Shown here piece after piece: positions 42,316-50,334 of a stretch of 64,000 nucleotides of DNA (position 1 is the stretch's first letter; each line of letters starts with the position of its first letter). This DNA comes from Mucilaginibacter sp. (GTDB taxonomy: Bacteria; Bacteroidota; Bacteroidia; Sphingobacteriales; Sphingobacteriaceae): positions 124,001 to 188,000 of the forward strand of contig NZ_JAQBOC010000076.1 in assembly GCF_028288225.1 (NCBI RefSeq). Direction: 5' to 3'. The translations under genes and the position numbers were made by a program. Below the pieces are notes generated by a model, which was not told the origin of the DNA, did no database searches, and saw nothing but the letters and a program-made list of their open reading frames with translations.

Positions 42316-43428
42316 GTGGTTAAAATTGATGTTATAATCCCTTCTTTCAGGCTTACTGCTGAAACATTATTGCCTATTTTAAATTTAACAAGGCCTGTAG
42401 ATGCACAAATAAAGTTTTATCTGATTGCTGATAATCCCGCTGTAATTCCAAGTCCATCTATTACCCGGCTTGTTGATAATAAAACTATTTTTTTAACCAT
42501 AAATAAAGTTAACCAGGGTGCATCTGCTACACGCAATATAGGTATTGAAAGTGGCCAGGGCGATTGGATTCTTTTCTTAGATGATGACATTGAAGTTTTG
42601 CCCGATTTGCTTATTGTTTACGCTAATGCGATACAGCAATACCCAAACGAGATTGGCTTTATAGGTGTAGTAAACCTGCCTCCTGCTACAACGCCATTTG
42701 CAAACGCTATAAATGCAAACAGATCAATGGATATGTTTACCATAGCGAAGAAAAAAGCATCATTTGGATGGGGAGTTACGGCTAATTTCATGATCAGCCG
42801 GAAAGCAATTGGAGAAATCAGATTTTCAGAAATCTACCCTAAAGCAGGCGGCGGCGAAGATGTGGAATTCTTTATAAGGGTACGTGCGTTAAATAACTTT
42901 AAAGATTATAAATGCCTCAGTGATGCCACTGTAACTCATCCGTGGTGGGGCGACGGTAGGCCTGATTTTAAAAGATTTTACAGATATGGTAAAGGTGCCA
43001 GCCTTTTAACCAAACGTAACACCTTGTACAGAGGTTATGATTTTTTAAACACAATTGAAACAATATTTGTCTCAGCTATTGTTTTTTTACTATTCCTTTT
43101 TATTGATTTTAAAAGCGGGCACTGGGTGCTTTTCCTTTATTTTATTGCTTTAACCTTAGTACTGGAGTATTTGATATGCCTGATAATTGTATTGCGCAGA
43201 AACAAAAGTTTTAGCCCTTTAACTGCTCTTTATGTAATGTTTTTGCGCAGCAGTAATGATACCGGGGTATTGCTTAAAAATATTTCGAGGCTTCGGATTG
43301 TTGGCCTGGGCGAGCGTTTTCATTTTCATGAAAGTGCTAAAAAAAGCAACTTTGTACTTAATACCAATAAAATAATTAAATTAATAATATATCTGCTGGC
43401 AATAAGTTATGCTATCTATAAACTATAA
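42316..43428 (+). CDS. Glycosyltransferase family 2 with C-terminal membrane segments
   Basis: A 370-aa protein starting at GTG 42,316 (VKIDVIIPSFRL follows). GT-A motifs: VDVIIPSF-type strand, NQGASATRNIG (about 71-81), the DXD equivalent ILFLDDDIEV (about 90-99) and GGGEDVEFFIRV (about 178-189, catalytic Glu-Asp). Hydrophobic helices at about 255-275, 280-300 and 350-368 anchor it to the membrane. It is the first of two adjacent glycosyltransferase genes on the plus strand, four bases before the next. Confidence 0.88.
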   Translation: MVKIDVIIPSFRLTAETLLPILNLTRPVDAQIKFYLIADNPAVIPSPSITRLVDNKTIFLTINKVNQGASATRNIGIESGQGDWILFLDDDIEVLPDLLIVYANAIQQYPNEIGFIGVVNLPPATTPFANAINANRSMDMFTIAKKKASFGWGVTANFMISRKAIGEIRFSEIYPKAGGGEDVEFFIRVRALNNFKDYKCLSDATVTHPWWGDGRPDFKRFYRYGKGASLLTKRNTLYRGYDFLNTIETIFVSAIVFLLFLFIDFKSGHWVLFLYFIALTLVLEYLICLIIVLRRNKSFSPLTALYVMFLRSSNDTGVLLKNISRLRIVGLGERFHFHESAKKSNFVLNTNKIIKLIIYLLAISYAIYKL

Positions 43429-43431
43429 ATT

Positions 43432-44208
43432 ATGCTGTCGACAGAAAGAAACGGAGCTAAGCTAAATAAGAATACCGAAGCAAAGATATCTGTCATTATA
43501 GTTACTTATAATGCTGCAGAAACATTGCAAAATTGTTTAGATAGTATTTACAGCCAAAGGTACCAGGCTATTGAGATTATAGTTATTGATGGAAAAAGTA
43601 CAGATGGTACAGTTAAAATTTTAGAAGAAAACACAAATCATATTTACTATTGGAAAAGTGAGGAGGATGAGGGTATATATGATGCTATGAATAAAGCATT
43701 AAAACATGTTACCGGCGATTGGGTGTATTTTTTAGGCGCCGATGATCGCCTTTTAAGCGGGTTCAGCGAACTGGCTGCAAAGTTAATGCCCGGTAATACA
43801 GTATATTACGGCTATAGCAAAGAGTTTTATCATCCCCATAATAAGCCATCATTTCAAATATTGACCGGCGAATTTAGTAAGTACCGTTTAGCTAAATATT
43901 GCCTTAATCACCAGGCTATTATTTACCCGGCAAGTGCTTTTATGAATAACAATTATGACCTTAAGTATAAGGTATTGGCCGACTATGCATTTAACATAAG
44001 GCTATGGGGCGACAACAGCTTTAAAAAAATATATTACCCTATCCCTATTGTAAGCTATAACATGAATGGCTTCTCTTCTGCAACGGAAGACCTACCGTTT
44101 AAAAAAGACAAAGCTTTAATAATTCGCCAAAGTATGGGCTGGATTATGTACATGCGGTTTTTGGTGAAAAAATACAGAAAGAAATTGCTTGGGGAAACTG
44201 ATTTTTAA
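43432..44208 (+). CDS. Glycosyltransferase family 2 (WcaE-like)
   Basis: A 258-aa GT-A enzyme. Motifs: ISVIIVTYNAAETLQNC (about 18-34), VIDGKSTDGTV (about 52-62), SEEDEGIYDAMNKALK (about 77-92) and the DXD-region YFLGADDRL (about 99-107). It follows the preceding glycosyltransferase with a three-base gap, so they form an operon. Similar in motif spacing to the enzyme at 8095-8853. Confidence 0.88.
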   Translation: MLSTERNGAKLNKNTEAKISVIIVTYNAAETLQNCLDSIYSQRYQAIEIIVIDGKSTDGTVKILEENTNHIYYWKSEEDEGIYDAMNKALKHVTGDWVYFLGADDRLLSGFSELAAKLMPGNTVYYGYSKEFYHPHNKPSFQILTGEFSKYRLAKYCLNHQAIIYPASAFMNNNYDLKYKVLADYAFNIRLWGDNSFKKIYYPIPIVSYNMNGFSSATEDLPFKKDKALIIRQSMGWIMYMRFLVKKYRKKLLGETDF

Positions 44209-44326
44209 TAAAAGCCGGTTTAGTATTTAAACACTTCGGTTTTAAAATATGGGTTAGATTTATATTCTGGAGGTTCAAAAAACCTATATTAGAAAAACCG
44301 ACAAAAATCAAAATACTGATCACGCT

Positions 44327-45382
44327 TTAGCTCTTTAAGCATTCATTATATAATTCCAGGTATTGCTGTGCCGTATTTTGCCAGTCGAATTGTCCGGCAT
44401 GAGCTATTGACCGTGCTGCTAAATTTTTATCGTGAAACTCCTTTAATCCTTTCACTAAAACATCCCGCATATGTTCAGGCTCAAAGCTGTCGAAATAAAA
44501 TGCGGCATCCCCTCCAATTTCAGGCAATGAGGTGTATTTTGATAAAAAAACCGGCCTTCCAAAATGCATGGCCTCAATAACAGGTAATCCAAAACCTTCC
44601 GCAATGGATGGAAAAACAAATGCTTCGCAATTTTTATAATACCAGGCCTTATCATATTCGCTTATAGTACCTGTTATTATTACCCTGTCGGCGCATCCGT
44701 GCTTTTGCGCTTCTTCCATTATCTTATCTTTATAAGGCGTTTCTACTCCCGAAATCACCAGCTCATAATCGTTCCCTTTCAGCAATGCGGGCAATACATG
44801 GAAGTTTTTCTTAGCTGCTATAAATCCAATGGTAAACAAAAATGTTTTTTTGGGCACATAAACCGGAATATGATCTTCAGGAGCATAAAGCTTATCGGCA
44901 CCGTTATAAATAACGCTTAATTTATCTTTTGCCTCAGGAAAGTAGCTTAAGATATCATTAGCAACAAAGTTTGATATCGTGACAATTTTATCGCACACGG
45001 CTATATATCCCTTTAATTTAGTTATGTGCGCCGCTATTTTTCGTGCAGATTTTCTTTTTTCGTGTATGGGATTAATATCGTGTATGGTCAGTATTTTTTT
45101 GCCGCTTACCTTTTGCGGCTTTAACCTGCAATACTGATCGGTAAAGTGAACTAACTGATACTTGCTTTTGGCCGGGAAAATTAGTTTATGCAGTTTGGAT
45201 AGATAAATTATGACTGCATTACCGGTAAAAGTGTATATTGACCTCTTATGCACATAATAAGTAAAATCGTACTGATCGTTATTTTGAGTTAATAAAGCTT
45301 CTCCTAAACTTTTTCCAAATGAGAAAAAACCCGAATTAGGGTACTTCATTGAATCAAAAGTGACTAAAACAGATCTCTTCAT
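44327..45382 (-). CDS. Glycosyltransferase family 4
   Basis: A 351-aa GT-B enzyme. The C-terminal half has KTFLFTIGFIAAKKNFHVL (about 187-205), the EX7E region FVFPSIAEGFGLPVIEAMHF (about 255-274) and GRPVFLSKYTSLPEIGGDAA. The N-terminal domain has MKRSVLVTFDSMKYP and HDINPIH. It is convergent with the GT2 pair; the 118-bp gap between holds no clear terminator. The substrate is not predictable. Confidence 0.9.
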   Translation of the reverse strand: MKRSVLVTFDSMKYPNSGFFSFGKSLGEALLTQNNDQYDFTYYVHKRSIYTFTGNAVIIYLSKLHKLIFPAKSKYQLVHFTDQYCRLKPQKVSGKKILTIHDINPIHEKRKSARKIAAHITKLKGYIAVCDKIVTISNFVANDILSYFPEAKDKLSVIYNGADKLYAPEDHIPVYVPKKTFLFTIGFIAAKKNFHVLPALLKGNDYELVISGVETPYKDKIMEEAQKHGCADRVIITGTISEYDKAWYYKNCEAFVFPSIAEGFGLPVIEAMHFGRPVFLSKYTSLPEIGGDAAFYFDSFEPEHMRDVLVKGLKEFHDKNLAARSIAHAGQFDWQNTAQQYLELYNECLKS

Positions 45383-45424
45383 ACTTTAAAAATTACCAAA
45401 GCTGCAAATATAGCTTTCTGGTTA

Positions 45425-45523
45425 GTTGATTGGGTTGATTAAGTTAGATTGAGCTGACTAAGTTAGCTATGAATTTATTCAAAACTTAATCAACCACTCA
45501 GTTAATCAACTCAATCAACTAAT
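45425..45523. repeat. Periodic inverted-repeat element, 9-nt GTTGATT units (left of meaB)
   Basis: The left arm at 45,425-45,470 has five units (GTTGATTGG, GTTGATTAA, one 10-mer, GCTGACTAA, GTTAGCTAT). The right arm, inverted, is at 45,485-45,523 (TTAATCAAC, one 7-nt slip, TTAATCAAC, TCAATCAAC). The first 21 bases of the two arms match with one mismatch. It shares its word with the element at 46,451-46,557. Confidence 0.8.
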
Positions 45524-45540
45524 TTTTATATAATACATTA

Positions 45541-45548
45541 TATTTTTG
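45541..45548 (+). promoter_or_regulatory. Putative -7 promoter element TATTTTTG (meaB)
   Basis: Exact TAnnTTTG match, 22 bases before the meaB ATG, directly downstream of the periodic element. Confidence 0.45.
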
Positions 45549-45569
45549 TTACTTTATATCCAATACAAA

Positions 45570-46460
45570 ATGCAAGTAACTACCCCCAATATTAAACCGC
45601 ATTACGCTGATTTCCGTTCAGTTGCACGCGCTTTAACTATTGTTGAAAATGATTTGCAAAATGCTGATGAGCTTTTAAAAGAATTATCATTTACAAAAAA
45701 TGCTCCTGTTATAGGTATTACCGGGCCGCCGGGGGCAGGTAAAAGCACGCTGGTAAATGCACTCATCAGTGGTTTGCTGAGCACCGGCAATAAAATAGCA
45801 GTTTTGGCTATCGATCCAACTTCGCCGTTTAATTTTGGCTCATTGCTGGGCGACCGCATCCGCATGGCGCCACACTTTAATCATCCCGATGTTTTTATCC
45901 GTTCATTGGCAACACGTGGTTCGCTTGGCGGCCTTTCGGCAAAAGCCATTGAAATGACGGATGTTTTACGGGCTGCCGGGTTTGACTATATATTGGTAGA
46001 AACAGTAGGCGTTGGCCAGTCGGAGATTGAGATTGCCGGGCTTGCCGATATTACATTGTTGGTTTTGGTACCTGAAAGCGGCGATGAGATCCAAAATATT
46101 AAATCAGGCCTAATGGAAATTGCCGACGCTTTTATTGTTAATAAAAGCGACAGACCCGATGCCGATCTCTTTGTTAATAATTTAAAAAAGATCCAAAATA
46201 AAGAAAACCAGCTGCCTGTTTTTAAAACCGTTGCGTCAAAAAGCGAGGGTATTGATGAAGTGATAAACTTTATCCATTCAAAATCACAGGTAAAAAGCTC
46301 GCGTAAAGAATTATTGCTGTCCGAAAAAGCCTACCAGATCATCCGCCAAAAACGCATGGCCGGCATCGACAAAAAAAAGCTCCAGCAAGCTATTGCCAAA
46401 GCTTTAATTAAACCGGGGTTTAATTTATATGAATTTGTGGATGGATATGTGAGTGATTGA
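45570..46460 (+). CDS. meaB: Methylmalonyl-CoA mutase-associated GTPase MeaB
   Basis: A 296-aa G3E-family P-loop GTPase that protects and reloads the B12-dependent methylmalonyl-CoA mutase. Walker A is VIGITGPPGAGKSTL (about 47-61). Switch and base motifs include LLGDRIRMAPH, FIRSLATRGSLGGLS, ETVGVGQSE and the NKSD base-recognition motif (about 196-199). A C-terminal dimerisation arm is present. The ATG at 45,570 is preferred over an upstream TTG. Mutase subunits are not in the window. The stop codon lies in a unit of the downstream periodic element. Confidence 0.93.
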   Translation: MQVTTPNIKPHYADFRSVARALTIVENDLQNADELLKELSFTKNAPVIGITGPPGAGKSTLVNALISGLLSTGNKIAVLAIDPTSPFNFGSLLGDRIRMAPHFNHPDVFIRSLATRGSLGGLSAKAIEMTDVLRAAGFDYILVETVGVGQSEIEIAGLADITLLVLVPESGDEIQNIKSGLMEIADAFIVNKSDRPDADLFVNNLKKIQNKENQLPVFKTVASKSEGIDEVINFIHSKSQVKSSRKELLLSEKAYQIIRQKRMAGIDKKKLQQAIAKALIKPGFNLYEFVDGYVSD

Positions 46461-46557
46461 CTGGGTTGATTAAGTGAATGATTACTTATTAAACCTGATA
46501 ACCATTACACTAATTCTAACCCAATCAACTTATTCTAACTTAATCAACCCAATCAAC
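46451..46557. repeat. Periodic inverted-repeat element, 9-10-nt GTTGATT units (right of meaB)
   Basis: The right arm has five units at 46,511-46,557 (TAATTCTAAC, CCAATCAAC, TTATTCTAAC, TTAATCAAC, CCAATCAAC). The left arm at about 46,451-46,483 is a shorter inverse (GATTGACTG, GGTTGATTAA). Both flanking stop codons, meaB TGA (46,458-46,460) and the peptidase TGA (46,553-46,555), fall inside units. Confidence 0.75.
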
Positions 46558-47842
46558 TGTTCATTATCTCCTCAATATGAGCCGCCTCTACAGGTATGTC
46601 AGCCATTAGATCGATATTGCCATTTTCTGTTATTAATATATTGTTCTCTATTCTTATTCCCAGGCCTTCCTCTGCTATATATATACCCGGCTCGCAGGTT
46701 AAGATATTTCCGACTTCAAATGGTTTATAGCGGCTGGCAAAATCGTGCACATCCAAACCCAGATGATGTGAGGTGCCGTGCATAAAGTATCTTTTATAGG
46801 CCGGTACGTTAGCGTCCTGCTTTGCTACATCGTGCTTAGTTAATAAGCCCAAGCCAATCAGTTCATCCGTCATTATCTTTCCTACCTCTTCGTGGTATTC
46901 ATTCCAAACAGTGCCCGCAACAATCATCTTTGTGGCTGCCCTCATTACACGCAGCACAGCATCATATACATCATGCTGGCGTTTTGTAAAGCGCCCGTTA
47001 ACAGGAACAGAGCGGCTCATATCGGCATTATAGTTAGCATATTCGGCACCAAAGTCAAACAATATAACGTCGCCATCTTTACAAACCTGGTTATTATCGA
47101 TATAATGAAGCACTATTGCATTTTTCCCCGATGCAATAATAGGATTGTAAGCATGCCCTGTGGCACGCTGCCTTAAAAATTCGTGCGTTATTTCTGCTTC
47201 AATTTCGTATTCCGTAACACCGGGCTGTACATATTTAAGCACACGCACAAATGCATCGCGTGTAATTTCGCATGCTTTTTTTGTCAGAGCTATTTCTGTA
47301 GCTGATTTTACAACCCGCAAATCGCGTAAAATAAGCGCTGAGCGCTCATACTTATGCAAAGGATACCTGGAACGTAACGACTCCAACAACCTTATATCCC
47401 TGTAAGGTATCATGTGGCTATACCGGTCATTCTCGTTTGTATTTATATATACATGCCCGGCATAATTAATTATTGCTTGCAGAATAACATCAAATTCACT
47501 TAACCAGTAAATGTTTTTTATACCCGACGCTATTTTTGCTTCTTCTTTGGTATATTTGTGGCCTTCCCAAATTGCGATTTGTTCATTAGTTTGTCTTAAA
47601 AACAGTACTTCTTTGTATAGTGGATTAGGACAGTCCGGAAATAATATCAAAATACTCTGTTCCTGATCAATGCCGGTCAAGTAAAAAAAATCAGGATTTT
47701 GTTTAAAAAGAAAGCTTTGGTCCCCGCTTCTTGGAAATTCATCATTTGAGTTAAAAATAGCTATAGAACAGGGTTTTAGTCGTAAAACGAAATTTTTTCT
47801 ATTATTGGTAAACACCTCATTATTAATAGGAAGATATTTCAT
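46553..47842 (-). CDS. Xaa-Pro aminopeptidase, M24B family (second paralogue)
   Basis: A 429-aa enzyme with AMP_N domain (about 1-140; FPRSGDQSFLFKQNPDFFYLTG is its classical motif) and M24 domain (about 170-420). Metal ligands are visible: D263 and D274 (LFDFGAEY, NADMSR), H355/H359 region (FMHGTSHHLGLDVHD), E384 (TCEPGIYI) and E399 (GIRIENN). It is closer to classical PepP than the enzyme at 22-1425. Convergent with meaB; the short intergenic element carries both stop codons. Confidence 0.93.
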   Translation of the reverse strand: MKYLPINNEVFTNNRKNFVLRLKPCSIAIFNSNDEFPRSGDQSFLFKQNPDFFYLTGIDQEQSILILFPDCPNPLYKEVLFLRQTNEQIAIWEGHKYTKEEAKIASGIKNIYWLSEFDVILQAIINYAGHVYINTNENDRYSHMIPYRDIRLLESLRSRYPLHKYERSALILRDLRVVKSATEIALTKKACEITRDAFVRVLKYVQPGVTEYEIEAEITHEFLRQRATGHAYNPIIASGKNAIVLHYIDNNQVCKDGDVILFDFGAEYANYNADMSRSVPVNGRFTKRQHDVYDAVLRVMRAATKMIVAGTVWNEYHEEVGKIMTDELIGLGLLTKHDVAKQDANVPAYKRYFMHGTSHHLGLDVHDFASRYKPFEVGNILTCEPGIYIAEEGLGIRIENNILITENGNIDLMADIPVEAAHIEEIMNS

Positions 47843-47918
47843 CTTTTAATATTTATAAATTTTTTAAAAACAATTTTTTTTATTTATTTGTATAATTATT
47901 ACAAAATTTGGAACGGTG

Positions 47919-47953
47919 TTTGGTTACAAATTCAAACATAATTACTATTTTTG
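47919..47953 (+). promoter_or_regulatory. Putative promoter of the OmpA-like gene
   Basis: TATTTTTG (47,946-47,953) fits the -7 consensus and TTTG at 47,919-47,922 lies 23 nt upstream as a possible -33 element. Spacing is at the upper limit. Confidence 0.4.
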
Positions 47954-47990
47954 AAAAAAATCACAATTAAAATCGTTTAATCTTAAAACT

Positions 47991-49346
47991 ATGAACTATT
48001 CTACATTAAAGAAAACAGTCGTCTTATCATTTGTTTCCTTGATGGCAGTTGGCTTGGCTTCGGCTCAAGACACAGCCAAAGTGAAAACAGTGAAAATGTC
48101 TGACACTGCCACTACTGCCAAAGTATTTGGTGGTACGGCCCAGTACAACACATGGAGCATTGGAGTTAACGCCGGTATTACATCAGGCCTTGTTCCTTTC
48201 CTTAACAATTCTACTAATCATTTTAAAGGAGCTTTAGGTTACGGATTAACTATTAAGGATCAATTATCACACTTTTTTGCATTGCAGTTAGATTACTATG
48301 GTGGCAAAGTAAAAGGTAATGATGTTGCCGGACAAGGTAATTCAGGTTCTACCGCCACAAAATTTGGTGCTTCATATTTTGAAACCAAATTTAACCAGGT
48401 ATCAATAAGCGGCGTTGTTAACTTCGGAAGCGTTAGCTTTTTACACCGTGCAAATAGCGTAAACTTTTTCGGTTCTGCAGGTCTTGGTTTAGATTTTTAC
48501 AAACCAGCTTACGCAGTTACTCCTGGTGCTACAGCTCCTGAGGCTGGATTAACTTTCACCAACACTATTAAAGAATTAGCTGCACCGGTTGGTGTTGGCG
48601 CTAAATTCAAACTTTCTGATCAGTTAGCGTTAAACCTTGGTTACACTGTTACCTTTGTGAAAGGTTACAACTTCTCAGGTTTCAACACTTATCCAAATTA
48701 TGACCATTATGCATATACTTATGCTGGTTTAGAATACACTTTCGGTTCAAAATCAAAACCGAATTTGGAGTGGGTAAATCCTATTGCTATGATGTATGAT
48801 GAATTATATGATGCAGCATTACGTCAGGAAGTTGAAGCTTTAAAAGGCCGTGTTACAAATGTTGAAACTGCTGTTAACGACCTGAAAAAAGATTCAGACG
48901 GTGATGGTGTTGCTGATCAATTTGACAAATGCCCTAACACTCCTGCTGGTAGCATTGTTGATGGTGCTGGTTGCCCAATTGTATTCCCTAAACCAGATAC
49001 TACTAAAGCTGCTCCTGCTGCTGCTGCTTACTCAAACATTCAGTTTGAATTTGATAGCTCAGTGTTAAAAACTTCTTCATACCCAGTATTAGATGCTACG
49101 TCTGCTGATATGAGGTCTAACTCCAGTACACTTACTTTAGCTGGTTATGCTTCATCTGAAGGTACTGCAGCTCACAACCTGCGTTTATCTAAAGACCGTG
49201 CTAACTCTGTAAAAACTTACTTAGTTAACTCAGGTGTTGATGCGAAACGCTTAAAAGTTAAAGGATTTGGTGAAACTCATCCAATAGCTGACAACTCAAC
49301 CGAAGAAGGTCGTATCACTAACCGTCGTGTTGAATTCCACAAATAA
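47991..49346 (+). CDS. OmpA family outer-membrane protein with TSP3 repeat
   Basis: A 451-aa protein. The signal peptide ends ASAQ (about residue 26). A barrel-like N-terminal domain (about 45-260) is followed by a coiled linker (VEALKGRVTNVETAVNDLKK) and a TSP3 calcium motif DSDGDGVADQFDKCPNTPAG (about 302-321). The C-terminal OmpA peptidoglycan-binding domain (about 345-450) has NIQFEFDSSVL, GYASSEGT, LSKDRANSVKTYL and the NRRVEF end. Composition is smoother and codon use looks more biased than neighbours, as expected for a highly expressed porin. A strong terminator follows. Confidence 0.92.
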   Translation: MNYSTLKKTVVLSFVSLMAVGLASAQDTAKVKTVKMSDTATTAKVFGGTAQYNTWSIGVNAGITSGLVPFLNNSTNHFKGALGYGLTIKDQLSHFFALQLDYYGGKVKGNDVAGQGNSGSTATKFGASYFETKFNQVSISGVVNFGSVSFLHRANSVNFFGSAGLGLDFYKPAYAVTPGATAPEAGLTFTNTIKELAAPVGVGAKFKLSDQLALNLGYTVTFVKGYNFSGFNTYPNYDHYAYTYAGLEYTFGSKSKPNLEWVNPIAMMYDELYDAALRQEVEALKGRVTNVETAVNDLKKDSDGDGVADQFDKCPNTPAGSIVDGAGCPIVFPKPDTTKAAPAAAAYSNIQFEFDSSVLKTSSYPVLDATSADMRSNSSTLTLAGYASSEGTAAHNLRLSKDRANSVKTYLVNSGVDAKRLKVKGFGETHPIADNSTEEGRITNRRVEFHK

Positions 49347-49368
49347 TTTTAATTAAAATTATTATAAT

Positions 49369-49400
49369 AAAAGGCTTCCCGAATTTGGGAAGCCTTTTTG
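49369..49400 (+). terminator. Strong Rho-independent terminator of the OmpA gene
   Basis: Perfect stem AAGGCTTCCC/GGGAAGCCTT with a 6-nt loop (GAATTT) and T-run, 23 bases after the stop codon. Confidence 0.85.
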
Positions 49401-49424
49401 CATTTTAGATAATATGTTAAAAAT

Positions 49425-49632
49425 AAGCGAAAAGCAAAAAGCTAAAAGTCCAAAGCTTATAACAGCTGCTGCTTCAATCTTTTGCTTACTTCTGCCGTCG
49501 CCTTTTCTCGCTTTCGGCTTTCTGCTTTCTGCTTTAGGCTTTATTCTTTCGGCTTTTTCCTTTTTGCTTTCGGCTTTAAGCTTTATTCCCTTTTTTCGCT
49601 TTCAGCTTTTTGCTTTCGGCTTTAAGCTTTCC
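49425..49632. repeat. Periodic inverted element, 7-nt GCTTTNN units (5 left, 16 right)
   Basis: The left arm is five exact heptamers, AAGCGAA, AAGCAAA, AAGCTAA, AAGTCCA, AAGCTTA (49,425-49,459). The right arm is eleven uninterrupted heptamers at 49,510-49,586 (mostly GCTTTNN), an 11-nt break, then five more at 49,598-49,632. It ends 11 bases before the ATG of the small gene at 49,644. The most expanded member of the family. Confidence 0.9.
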
Positions 49633-49643
49633 TATATTTGTTT

Positions 49644-49787
49644 ATGTATTTTTTCCGAAAGAAAGATCCAAACAGACCCACAAATTTCAACCTTAAGGTG
49701 ATGCACACTATTAATGCTATTGCCATTATTATGTTTCTGCTGGGAATTATCTGGACACTGATCAAATTGTTCATATTAAAAAAATGA
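49644..49787 (+). CDS. 47-aa single-pass membrane protein (DUF6728-like)
   Basis: ATG at 49,644, TGA at 49,785-49,787. The protein begins MYFFRKKDPNRPTNFNLKVM and continues with one hydrophobic helix (INAIAIIMFLLGIIWTLIKLF) ending in Lys. It resembles small Bacteroidota membrane proteins (DUF6728 type from memory). The basic N-terminus before the helix predicts an N-in orientation. It precedes the RidA gene by about 60 bases on the same strand. Confidence 0.6.
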   Translation: MYFFRKKDPNRPTNFNLKVMHTINAIAIIMFLLGIIWTLIKLFILKK

Positions 49788-49849
49788 ACATGCATAAGCT
49801 GCAATAAAAAAAATCAATATAACCCCATCTGTCTTAACAACTAATATTC

Positions 49850-50227
49850 ATGAAAACTATAATTAATACTACTAACGCACCTGCTCCTATAGGTCCGTAC
49901 AGCCAGGCCGTGGCAGCAGGAAATTTTGTATTTCTTTCGGGGCAGATAGCCCTCAACCCCACTACCGGTCAATTGGTAACAGACGATATTAAAACCGAAA
50001 CAAAACAGGTGATGGAAAATATTAAAGCCATTTTGATTGAGGCTGGTATTGATTTTGGCAATATTGTTAAAGCAAGCATTTTTTTAACAGACATGCAGAA
50101 CTTTGCACAGGTTAACGATGTTTACGGAACTTATTTTCAAGATGCATTTCCCGCACGTGAAACTGTACAGGTTGCCGGCTTACCTAAAGGGGTTAATGTT
50201 GAGATTACCGTTACTGCTTTTAAATAA
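49850..50227 (+). CDS. ridA: RidA family reactive-intermediate deaminase
   Basis: A 125-aa trimeric YjgF/YER057c-type enzyme that hydrolyses reactive enamine/imine intermediates released by PLP enzymes. Motifs: APAPIGPYSQAVAAGNFVFLSGQI (about 9-32), the conserved Arg in AFPARETVQVAGLPKGVNVEI (about 101-121), and a TDDIKTETKQVMENIKAI helix. Full length. Cytosolic. It follows a small membrane protein and precedes recG across a periodic element. Confidence 0.93.
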   Translation: MKTIINTTNAPAPIGPYSQAVAAGNFVFLSGQIALNPTTGQLVTDDIKTETKQVMENIKAILIEAGIDFGNIVKASIFLTDMQNFAQVNDVYGTYFQDAFPARETVQVAGLPKGVNVEITVTAFK

Positions 50228-50229
50228 AT

Positions 50230-50318
50230 AATTTGAAAATTTGATGATTTGAAAATTGAGCGGCGTCGAAATCCATGCGCTAAAGCATTGAATCTTCAAA
50301 TCACCACATCTTCAAATC
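50230..50318. repeat. Periodic inverted-repeat element, 8-nt GATTTGAA units
   Basis: The left arm is four octamers at 50,230-50,261 (AATTTGAA, AATTTGAT, GATTTGAA, AATTGAGC). The right arm, inverted, is three octamers at 50,295-50,318 (TTCAAATC, ACCACATC, TTCAAATC). It begins three bases after the ridA stop. It shares its word with the uvrB-side array (16,444-16,734). Confidence 0.75.
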
Positions 50319-50334
50319 TTTAACCATCCACTAA

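Noticed and set aside
46474..46785. 103-codon plus-strand frame opposite the M24B peptidase 3' end
   Set aside because: It overlaps the real peptidase gene antisense and the repeat element; composition and domain content are those of a shadow frame.
49414..49701. 95-codon plus-strand frame with apparent membrane-like LLSALSF repeats
   Set aside because: The periodic Leu/Ser/Phe pattern is the translation of the GCTTTNN heptamer array. The real small gene is in another frame at 49,644-49,787.
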